Source: CAYTKU01 sp964550845
Lineage (GTDB): Bacteria; Patescibacteriota; Patescibacteriia; Magasanikbacterales; UBA922
Direction of reading: 5' to 3'
Assembly (NCBI GenBank): GCA_964550845.1
Contig: CAZKAD010000016.1
Span: 1 to 18,333 of the forward strand
DNA: 18,333 nucleotides
Part shown: one piece after another, positions 13,523 to 18,333 of the stretch
How positions within the stretch are numbered: position 1 is the stretch's first letter
Layout of the letters: each line of letters begins with the position of its first letter
Program-made: the position numbers and the translations under genes
The notes under the pieces: generated by a model
The model's database searches: none
What the model saw: the letters and a program-made list of their open reading frames with translations, nothing else
What the model was told of the DNA's origin: nothing

Positions 13523-14632
13523 TTATTCATCAAGATCCTGGTTTGCTGTAGGTTTTTGAAGGATAAGTGGTTCTATGGTCCGTTCACTCTCTGTAATTCG
13601 CACGATATCTTTGTCAACTTTGCCAAGCTCTTTGTAGGCAGTGTTGTAGTGATTGACCGTGGTTGAGAGGCTCGACCCCAGTTTTTTCATATACTCTTCA
13701 TAGGTCAGAATATGTTTTTGCAATGTTTCAACATTTTGGCGGATGCCTTTAGCACTTTCTTCTATTTTGAGTGCACGCAGTCCCTGCAAAACGGTCAAAA
13801 GGTAGGCGGCAAAGGTTGTCGGTGAAACAACAATAACTCTTTTCTCTTTGAATGCATAATCGAGGAGATTGCGGGTATTGGATTTAAGATTTCCAACTTC
13901 ATTGACCAAAAGATCATAGTAAATTCCTTCAGCGGGGATAAACATGAAGGCAAATTCCAGAGTTCCTTCTTGAGGTTTTATGTATTTACTCGTTTCGTCA
14001 ATACGTTTTTTGAGGTCATTTTTAAATTCTTTCTCTAATTCTAGACGTTTTTCTGAATTTTCTTCTTGGGTAAGCCGGTTATAATTGTCCAGAGAAAATT
14101 TTGAATCGACGGGAATAATGCCATCTTTACAAAAGATGGCTGCATCTACAACATCTCCATCAAGGAAATGGTGTTGAAGTTTGAAAGCTGTTGGGGGAAG
14201 AATATTTTCGAGAATCAACTGGAGTCCTGCTTCGCCGAGATTACCACGTTGCTTTTGGTGGGTGAGAACTTTTTCCAGGTTATTGAGTTGTTCTGAGAAG
14301 CTGATGACTTGTTGGTTGGTTTTATCTAGGCTCGTGAGTTTTTCTGTGATTTCAGAGATCATCTTGCTGCTTTGACCTGAAATGTCTTGAATAATACGTG
14401 TATTAAGCGAAAATTGGGATTGCAAAGTCTGGTGAGTTTCTGTCATCTTTTGATCCATAGCTCGTGTCAGATCTTGAATTTGGCGTTGGAGCATGACAAA
14501 GAGTTGGTTTTGGGTATCATCAATTGTTCCTTGTGTTTTTTGTTCCTCGTGAAGCTTTTTATACAAAAAAAAGATAATACTCGCAAATCCAATGGTTATG
14601 AGAATGACAATATAAATAAGTGCATTTTCCAT
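13523..14632 (-). CDS. rmuC: RmuC family protein
   Basis: A 369-residue RmuC family protein. Relatives limit recombination at inverted repeats and have a nuclease-like fold, though the chemistry is poorly known. Order: one N-terminal membrane segment (about 4-24); a coiled-coil region (about 28-125, Q-R-Q-I-Q-D-L-T-R-A-M-D); then the conserved RmuC core (about 128-330) with G-N-L-G-E-A-G-L-Q-L-I-L-E, D-A-A-I-F-C-K-D-G-I-I-P-V-D-S-K-F and F-M-F-I-P-A-E-G-I-Y, and later V-V-S-P-T-T-F-A-A-Y-L. Monocistronic, with its own promoter upstream. RmuC next to a cluster of long palindromes is suggestive but may be coincidental. Confidence 0.94.
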   Translation of the reverse strand: MENALIYIVILITIGFASIIFFLYKKLHEEQKTQGTIDDTQNQLFVMLQRQIQDLTRAMDQKMTETHQTLQSQFSLNTRIIQDISGQSSKMISEITEKLTSLDKTNQQVISFSEQLNNLEKVLTHQKQRGNLGEAGLQLILENILPPTAFKLQHHFLDGDVVDAAIFCKDGIIPVDSKFSLDNYNRLTQEENSEKRLELEKEFKNDLKKRIDETSKYIKPQEGTLEFAFMFIPAEGIYYDLLVNEVGNLKSNTRNLLDYAFKEKRVIVVSPTTFAAYLLTVLQGLRALKIEESAKGIRQNVETLQKHILTYEEYMKKLGSSLSTTVNHYNTAYKELGKVDKDIVRITESERTIEPLILQKPTANQDLDE

Positions 14633-14679
14633 AACTTGATTTTATTAGCAAAAATGAATACAATGGTTAGGGTTTTAGT

Positions 14680-14708
14680 AGTATAACATAGTTTTGTAAG
14701 AGTGAAAA
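14680..14708 (-). promoter_or_regulatory. Promoter for rmuC
   Basis: Reverse strand: TTTTCA (14703-14708), 17-bp spacer, TATACT (14680-14685) with TGT in front (extended -10). Palindrome copy 3 begins 5 bp upstream of the -35. Confidence 0.65.
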
Positions 14709-14712
14709 CTCT

Positions 14713-14742
14713 AAATTTGTATACACTAGTATATACAAATTT
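14713..14742. repeat. Palindrome copy 3, immediately upstream of tRNA-Arg
   Basis: Arms AAATTTGTATA / TATACAAATTT (11 bp, perfect) around the 8-bp centre CACTAGTA. It ends 4 bp before the tRNA. Any tRNA -10 element would have to lie in its right arm, and it also abuts the rmuC -35. Confidence 0.85.
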
Positions 14743-14746
14743 ACAT

Positions 14747-14818
14747 GCCCTTGTAGTTCAATGGATAGAACAGATCCGTCCTAAGGATAAAATATACGTT
14801 CGATTCGTGTCGAGGGCA
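14747..14818 (+). tRNA. tRNA-Arg (anticodon CCU)
   Basis: A cloverleaf can be drawn: acceptor GCCCTTG/CGAGGGC with one G-T pair; D-arm GTTC/GAAC around AATGGATA; anticodon stem ATCC/GGAT with a loop GTCCTAA, giving T33 and anticodon CCT; variable AAAT; T-stem ATACG/CGTGT with loop TTCGATT; discriminator A. The 3' CCA is not encoded. A G-A mismatch caps the anticodon stem and position 32 is a purine, both mildly unusual. It reads AGG codons. It is flanked on both sides by 24-bp-family palindromes. Confidence 0.9.
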
Positions 14819-14836
14819 CTCGCTAGTCAGGTAATT

Positions 14837-14864
14837 AAAATGTATACACTAATGTATACATTTT
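14837..14864. repeat. Palindrome copy 4
   Basis: Arms AAAATGTATA / TATACATTTT (10 bp) around CACTAATG, 18 bp downstream of tRNA-Arg. Confidence 0.85.
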
Positions 14865-14882
14865 TTATATTAATTTTTTAAA

Positions 14883-14906
14883 TTGTATACAATAGTATAT
14901 ACAAAT
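14883..14906. repeat. Palindrome copy 5
   Basis: TTGTATA / TATACAA arms around the 8-bp centre CAATAGTA. Between this copy and 15050 the sequence is AT-rich and I see no gene. Confidence 0.8.
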
Positions 14907-15052
14907 ACGGTGTTTATTTTAGTTACCTAAGTTTTTTATAATAATTGATTTGAAAGAATTGATTGTTTTGATCATTAGAACTCATTTTGAAGAATGTTAT
15001 AAGTACATTGTTTTTTGTGAAACAGGTAATTTTATCGATATGTTGATAAGTC

Positions 15053-15081
15053 TGTGCATAAGTAGAGATAAATGTGCATAT
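15053..15081 (-). promoter_or_regulatory. DnaA-box-like direct repeat
   Basis: TGTGCATAA (15053-15061) is the reverse of TTATGCACA, which fits TTWTNCACA. A second TGTGCATAT follows at 15073-15081 (one mismatch). As at 11024-11044, the site sits between palindrome copies (5 and 6). Confidence 0.5.
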
Positions 15082-15101
15082 CTTTTTCATAAAATATAAA
15101 T

Positions 15102-15125
15102 TTTGTATACACTATTATATACAAA
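15102..15125. repeat. Palindrome copy 6
   Basis: TTTGTATA / TATACAAA perfect 8-bp arms around CACTATTA, 34 bp beyond the end of the methyltransferase gene. Confidence 0.85.
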
Positions 15126-15159
15126 TAGTATAAAAAGATTCTTGTGAAACAAAAAGTGT

Positions 15160-15852
15160 TTATTTTTTAACTAGCTCAAATATTTCAAACTTTACTGGAT
15201 ATTTTTCACTGGAGTCTTCTTGATAAATAAGTTTTAGAGAATAGTCATTTTTCTGAGCAATTTGAGTCAGTCTTTCAAAATTTCCGAGAGTAGTACTAAA
15301 ACCAATGTAAATACGTCCTTTTGATTTCAAAAACTGCTTGGCATCCCGAATAAATATCTCTGTTGCACAGTAACCTGGATCAAAAACTGACTTTTCTAAG
15401 AAAGATAGCTTTTTTTCTACTGGTACTAGACCAAATGGTATATTCCAGAAGATAACATCAAATTTCTCATTTTTTTTAATAGAAGCATAGATATTTCCTT
15501 GTCGAGCATCTAGTTTATCTTGTAATTCGTGATATTTGCTATTTTCGATAGTATTTTTGACTGCTTTTTTATTGATATCTACACAAACAGCACCTTTGGC
15601 CCCTCGATAAAGGGTCATTATGGAGATTATTCCGGTACCTGGACCGATTTCAAGTATTTCATCGCCTGAGTTTATAGGAAGGTTTGTGGCAAATATTTCT
15701 GTATCAAAAAAGTATTTGGGAGAAAAGACACCCTTATAGACAATAAAATTTTTATCGCAGATTGATACCATATATGGGGTTTTTTCTGTTTGGCTTTGGT
15801 CTAGGATTTGTTTTGTGCCGAGGATATATTTTTTATATTTCTTTGTATTCAT
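15160..15852 (-). CDS. Class I SAM-dependent methyltransferase
   Basis: A 230-residue methyltransferase. The start is placed at the ATG at 15852; a longer frame to 15933 would run across a hairpin and through the coding remnant on the other strand. Seen: SAM-binding motif I E-I-G-P-G-T-G (68-74), acidic residue D92 at the end of strand 2 (V-C-V-D-I-N), a D-x-x-x-x-N region near 116-120, and N-I-P-F (137-140), a variant of the N-P-P-F/Y motif of enzymes that methylate planar nitrogens (HemK/PrmC-like, N6-adenine). Substrate unknown; protein glutamine or rRNA adenine/guanine are options. A GGCTAT/ATAGCC hairpin lies 13 nt before the ATG on its leader. Confidence 0.85.
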   Translation of the reverse strand: MNTKKYKKYILGTKQILDQSQTEKTPYMVSICDKNFIVYKGVFSPKYFFDTEIFATNLPINSGDEILEIGPGTGIISIMTLYRGAKGAVCVDINKKAVKNTIENSKYHELQDKLDARQGNIYASIKKNEKFDVIFWNIPFGLVPVEKKLSFLEKSVFDPGYCATEIFIRDAKQFLKSKGRIYIGFSTTLGNFERLTQIAQKNDYSLKLIYQEDSSEKYPVKFEIFELVKK

Positions 15853-15895
15853 AATATTATTTTTGGCTATATAAAGATAAAAATAGCCATAAAAT

Positions 15896-16048
15896 GGAAT
15901 TCCCGCCTGGGTTGACTTTTTCAACCCACCCAAGCGGTGTATTCACGAGCGAAAAGATTTTCATCCTGATTGCTCCATGTTTCTCACACCAAAGTTTGGC
16001 GATCTTGAAACAGTGTATTCTTTATCAAAAACACCAAATAATCAATAA
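15896..16048 (+). pseudogene. Possible C-terminal coding remnant (50 codons, no start)
   Basis: An open stretch of 50 codons ending TAA at 16046-16048, preceded in frame by a stop at 15890-15892 and lacking a start. It reads G-I-P-A-W-V-D-F-F-N-P-P-K-R-C, then H-E-R-K-D-F-H-P-D-C, then F-L-T-P-K-F-G-D-L-E-T-V-Y-S-L, a natural-looking composition. I cannot name the family. GC content is higher than the AT-rich surroundings. The TGGGTTGA/TCAACCCA hairpin at about 15908-15928 falls inside it. It could instead be a structured non-coding segment. Confidence 0.35.
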
Positions 16049-16084
16049 AATAAATAATAAATGGTATGGTTTTATATATATTTG

Positions 16085-16113
16085 TTTACAATAAGTAAAA
16101 AATATGATATAAT
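16085..16113 (+). promoter_or_regulatory. Promoter of the TrmB-like/SET/YecM operon
   Basis: TTTACA (16085-16090), 17-bp spacer, TATAAT (16108-16113). The -35 lies in TTTGTTTACAATA (16081-16093), a 13-mer also found in palindrome copy 2 (11076-11088). Confidence 0.8.
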
Positions 16114-16135
16114 TATTTTTGACAATATATAAAAT

Positions 16136-16864
16136 ATGAACCTCCAAAATGAACTAAAAAAAATCGGATTGAGTAAATCCGAAATAATTGTTTACCTTTT
16201 TCTCCTTGAGGAAGGTTTATCGACACCACCCCAAATATCCTCAGGCACGCGCATTGCTCGGACCAATTGTTACAATATTCTTGTGTCTTTGAAACAAAAA
16301 GGTCTTATAGAACCCCAACAAAGACAAAAAAGAAAAGCATATCTTGCAACAGATCCACAATCATTAATGCAGAGTATTGAAAAAAAGAAAGAAATTATTG
16401 AACAAATACTTCCTGATCTTCGATCCATTCATACGTATCAAAAGAACAAACCAAAAATAAAATTTTATGAAGGGTGGGAAGAAGTAAAAGAAATATACAG
16501 AAATTCTCTCCAGGCAAAAGAAATTTTTGCAATTGGTTCAACAAATGGGATATCTGATATCGATAAAAAATTTTTTGATACATACCGAACTCAGATAAAA
16601 GAAAACAAAATTGTATATCACGATATTTTGAGTAATTCTTCTCGAGGTGATATTCAAGTTACAAAAGAATTGCTCAAAGGTTATTATGATGTTACAATAA
16701 TGCCCACTCGATACAAAAATTTTCAAACCGATATTTTGATTTGGGAAGACAACATCGCACTCATTACACTCGAAGAACCAATCTTTGGAACAGTACTTAC
16801 CAACAAATTACTTGCAGAAACATTTCGAATTATTTTTAACGTAATGAAAGAGGGGATTCATTGA
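16136..16864 (+). CDS. TrmB-family transcriptional regulator
   Basis: A 242-residue regulator. The N-terminal winged helix-turn-helix (about 1-75) has the TrmB-type pattern L-K-K-I-G-L-S-K-S-E-I-I-V-Y-L-F-L-L, then I-S-S-G-T-R-I-A-R-T-N-C-Y-N-I-L (35-50, recognition helix) and L-K-Q-K-G-L-I-E. A short coiled coil (about 78-95) is followed by an effector/PLD-like domain (K-I-K-F-Y-E-G-W-E-E-V at about 106-116, then E-I-F-A-I-G-S). TrmB-like proteins are commonest in Archaea and frequent in Patescibacteria. It leads an operon: its TGA overlaps a possible TTG start of the SET gene and lies 11 bp before the preferred ATG, so it may control that operon. The leader is about 16 nt, with no Shine-Dalgarno. 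Confidence 0.88.
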   Translation: MNLQNELKKIGLSKSEIIVYLFLLEEGLSTPPQISSGTRIARTNCYNILVSLKQKGLIEPQQRQKRKAYLATDPQSLMQSIEKKKEIIEQILPDLRSIHTYQKNKPKIKFYEGWEEVKEIYRNSLQAKEIFAIGSTNGISDIDKKFFDTYRTQIKENKIVYHDILSNSSRGDIQVTKELLKGYYDVTIMPTRYKNFQTDILIWEDNIALITLEEPIFGTVLTNKLLAETFRIIFNVMKEGIH

Positions 16865-16875
16865 AAGAAAATCAC

Positions 16876-17289
16876 ATGAGCAAATATTTAACTGATAAAC
16901 AAAAACAATTATTTCAAATCAAAAAAACTTCGTATGGACTGGGACTCTTTGCCAAAAAAGATATTCCAAAGGGAACGTACATCGTAGAATATAGTGGAGA
17001 AAAAATTAGTAATGAAGAAGGAGACCGTCGTAGTGGAAGATATCTTATGATCTACGATGATAATTTTATGCTTGACGGGAAGAGTCGATCCAATATCGGA
17101 CGCTATATCAACCATGCCTGCAAACCAAATTGCACAACCTATTTTGAGAATAAACAAATTCGTTTTTATTCGATAAAAAATATTAAGGCTGGAGAAGAAT
17201 TGACCTTTGATTATGGAAAAGAATATTTTGATGCATATATCAAACCGTTTGGTTGTCGATGTACTTCGTGTTTAAAGAATGCAATGTGA
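16876..17289 (+). CDS. SET-domain lysine methyltransferase
   Basis: A 137-residue stand-alone SET protein, the eukaryotic-type protein lysine methyltransferase fold. Seen: S-Y-G-L-G-L-F-A (19-26, SAM-binding start); R-Y-I-N-H-A-C-K-P-N-C (76-86, the NHxCxPNC pseudoknot motif); G-E-E-L-T-F-D-Y-G (106-114, with the catalytic Tyr); and a short post-SET motif C-R-C-T-S-C (127-132) that with C86 could bind zinc. All key elements are present, so it is predicted to be active. The ATG at 16876 is preferred; an in-frame TTG at 16861 overlaps the upstream stop. The next gene overlaps its TGA by 1 nt (TGATG). The target protein is unknown; bacterial SET proteins are sometimes secreted effectors, but no signal peptide is seen here. 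Confidence 0.92.
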   Translation: MSKYLTDKQKQLFQIKKTSYGLGLFAKKDIPKGTYIVEYSGEKISNEEGDRRSGRYLMIYDDNFMLDGKSRSNIGRYINHACKPNCTTYFENKQIRFYSIKNIKAGEELTFDYGKEYFDAYIKPFGCRCTSCLKNAM

Positions 17290-17792
17290 TGCAGAATAAA
17301 GAACAATTTTTTGATGAGGCAGAGTCTATTGTAAATAAGGTAGGTATATTTTTTGAACAACACCAACTGCTTTCAGAGATTCAATTTGATCATATTGGTT
17401 TTAAATGTGAGTCAAAAGAAGAGTTTGAGTTCATGCGAAAGATGTTTGAGTCAGGTTCAGATTATATTTTTCAATCTATTATTTCAAACAGAAGAATTGC
17501 CATAATAAAACTCACTGATCCTATCCAAACAATATTTGGTTTTATTTCAGTATTAGAATTATCAGATCAAAAACCAGATCAATCACAAAAAAGTGGTTTT
17601 GATCACATTGAAGTATATCCGGTCAGTAGTTCTGTTGAAAATTTGGTGAAGTCGATACAAGAAAAAAGAATTGATATACATCAAGAAATAAAACCTCACC
17701 ACACCACCTGGGATTTTTTTGTAGATACTTTTAAAGTTCGAATTGAACCGGGAGCACTCATTGAAAAAATAAAACAGGAAGAAATGGTGTAG
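17289..17792 (+). CDS. YecM-like VOC-superfamily protein
   Basis: A 167-residue protein resembling E. coli YecM (vicinal-oxygen-chelate fold, function unknown). Matches seen by eye: F-D-H-I-G-F-K-C (33-40); N-R-R-I-A-I-I-K-L-T-D-P-I-Q (67-80), corresponding to N-G-R-P-I-C-L-F-K-L-H-E-P-V-Q in YecM as I recall it; I-S-V-L-E-L (86-91); and F-D-H-I-E-V-Y-P (104-111). H35 and H106 are candidate metal ligands, with E109 or E153 next. The start is the ATG at 17289, which overlaps the SET stop (TGATG), implying translational coupling; an upstream frame to 17253 lies within the SET gene. Pairing with a SET enzyme suggests a shared but unknown role. Confidence 0.82.
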   Translation: MQNKEQFFDEAESIVNKVGIFFEQHQLLSEIQFDHIGFKCESKEEFEFMRKMFESGSDYIFQSIISNRRIAIIKLTDPIQTIFGFISVLELSDQKPDQSQKSGFDHIEVYPVSSSVENLVKSIQEKRIDIHQEIKPHHTTWDFFVDTFKVRIEPGALIEKIKQEEMV

Positions 17793-17824
17793 TGATTTAA
17801 GAATGATTTGTAGAATGTCTTTGT

Positions 17825-17933
17825 TTGACAATATAAAAAATATTTGATAATCTTTTTATAGATGGTAAGCTAAGCGTGAGAGCAAATTGCTCACACAAAA
17901 CTTCAGAACTCCCGAAAGGGGGTTCTTTGTTTT
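17825..17933 (+). ncRNA. Possible small RNA (about 75 nt) with promoter and terminator
   Basis: TTGACA (17825-17830) and GATAAT (17846-17851) with a short 15-bp spacer; alternatively TAATCT at 17-bp spacing. The predicted RNA from about 17858 holds a GTGAG/CTCAC hairpin (17876-17894) and ends in the terminator at 17905. No reading frame of note. It could instead be just the 3' region of the yecM-like operon. Confidence 0.4.
17905..17933 (+). terminator. Intrinsic terminator with GAAA tetraloop
   Basis: AGAACTCCC pairs fully with GGGGGTTCT around GAAA, followed by TTGTTTT. It ends the operon 16136-17792 and/or the small RNA. Confidence 0.88.
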
Positions 17934-17957
17934 AGAAAAAATTGATATTGATTTGGG

Positions 17958-17963
17958 TATAAT
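17958..17963 (+). promoter_or_regulatory. -10 element upstream of the tRNA-like sequence
   Basis: Perfect TATAAT; start expected near 17970, ten bases before the tRNA-like element. No good -35 at 17-bp spacing. Confidence 0.5.
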
Positions 17964-17979
17964 TATAACGGTGGTCAGA

Positions 17980-18055
17980 GGGCGGAGTGTCAGTGGTCTC
18001 AAAACCGGGCTTACCATCTTGGTTTTCTGGGGTTCAAATCCCCCTCCTTCCACCA
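17980..18055 (+). tRNA. tRNA-like element with encoded CCA, isotype uncertain
   Basis: The 3' half is convincingly tRNA: T-arm with GGGG/CCCC and loop TTCAAAT, acceptor strand TCCTTCC, then A and CCA (18053-18055). The total of 73 nt plus CCA equals a type I tRNA. GGGCGGA at 17980-17986 pairs with TCCTTCC with one mismatch and one wobble. The 5' half is aberrant: no proper D-stem, although AGTGG resembles a D-loop, and the middle forms AAAACC/GGTTTT around a loop with TTACCAT rather than a normal 5-bp anticodon stem. Numbering would put ACC (Gly) or TAC (Val) at the anticodon, but neither is secure. It could be a degenerate tRNA, a tRNA-like RNA or a misfold on my part. Confidence 0.5.
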
Positions 18056-18060
18056 CGAAA

Positions 18061-18090
18061 GAGATCCACTGTAGAGTAGGTCTTTTTCTT
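18061..18090 (+). terminator. Weak terminator after the tRNA-like element
   Basis: AGATC/GGTCT five-pair stem with a 12-nt loop, then TTTTCTT. Marginal stability. Confidence 0.35.
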
Positions 18091-18152
18091 GCTTTTTTGG
18101 GGAAAAAGTATTAATGTAGAGGAGAAATACCCTTTATTTTTAATCTTTTTTT

Positions 18153-18333
18153 ATGGGATTTATCGGAACATTTTTGGTGGTTGCTGTCGTTATATTGTTT
18201 ATCAGTATTCGCCAGGTTAACCAGTACCAACGTGGAGTCAAATTTCAATTTGGTAAATTTACAACAATGGTAGAACCTGGTTGGAGAATTGTTTTGCCAA
18301 TTATTCAGAGTATGATAAAAGTGGACATTCGTA
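18153..18333 (+). CDS. Band-7/SPFH (stomatin-like) protein, 3' end outside the window
   Basis: The first 60 residues of a membrane-anchored SPFH protein. Seen: an N-terminal hydrophobic segment (about residues 3-18: F-I-G-T-F-L-V-V-A-V-V-I-L-F), then the band-7 opening V-N-Q-Y-Q-R-G-V-K-F-Q-F-G-K-F and M-V-E-P-G-W-R-I-V-L-P-I-I-Q, which matches the slipin/stomatin family closely. Such proteins oligomerise in membrane microdomains and often act with an NfeD partner protease; the partner may lie beyond the window. The ATG at 18153 is the only start giving the membrane segment. GGAG at about 18120 is too far upstream to act as a Shine-Dalgarno. Confidence 0.9.
   Translation, partial: MGFIGTFLVVAVVILFISIRQVNQYQRGVKFQFGKFTTMVEPGWRIVLPIIQSMIKVDIR

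Noticed and set aside
14713..15125. CRISPR array
   Set aside because: The repeats are palindromes at irregular distances with a tRNA between two of them. No regular spacers and no cas genes are seen.
1..18333. Alternative genetic code (UGA as Gly or Trp)
   Set aside because: TGA ends several well-defined genes (rnpA, TrmB-like, SET) at the expected family lengths, and no conserved protein needs TGA read-through.

Overview
This 18.3 kb, AT-rich, gene-dense bacterial window is built around a chromosomal replication origin. The compact housekeeping genes, the near absence of Shine-Dalgarno sequences, and the gene mix (DnaA/DnaN split from RpmH/RnpA/YidD, DoxX, RmuC, a LysM/M23 peptidase, band-7) suggest a Patescibacteria/CPR-type lineage. 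That placement is an inference. TGA is used as a normal stop (RnpA, TrmB-like, SET gene), so the UGA-glycine code of Gracilibacteria/Absconditabacteria is excluded.

Layout. 1-600: a GC-rich cupin-like gene that looks foreign, a hairpin, and a bidirectional terminator. 606-3768: dnaN and dnaA read leftward; DnaA boxes lie in both spacers, and the dnaA-rpmH spacer is the likely oriC core. 3769-4621: rpmH, rnpA and yidD read rightward. 4626-9338: a DUF167 gene and trigger factor (leftward), a LysM-M23 peptidoglycan peptidase (rightward) and the YifB/ComM ATPase (leftward). 9399-10282: lspA and a DksA/TraR-like gene, preceded by an unusual Shine-Dalgarno-led small ORF. 10422-10862: a candidate structured non-coding RNA of about 440 nt, with its own consensus promoter and terminator, that matches no family I recognise. 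10970-11100: 24-bp palindromes flanking two perfect DnaA boxes. 11163-14632: DoxX, holA, an unknown acidic protein, rpsT and rmuC. 14713-15125: tRNA-Arg(CCU) embedded in four more copies of the same palindrome. 15160-17792: a class I methyltransferase, a coding remnant, and a three-gene operon (TrmB-like regulator, SET-domain methyltransferase, YecM-like VOC protein). 17800-18333: a possible small RNA, a tRNA-like element with encoded CCA and an aberrant 5' half, and the start of a band-7/SPFH gene.

Most of the coding content is core replication, translation, secretion and envelope machinery. The unexplained content is in the intergenic DNA: the large RNA gene, six copies of a family with consensus TTTGTATA-N8-TATACAAA, DnaA boxes away from the origin that sit among those palindromes, and the SD-led small ORF overlapping the DksA-like gene.
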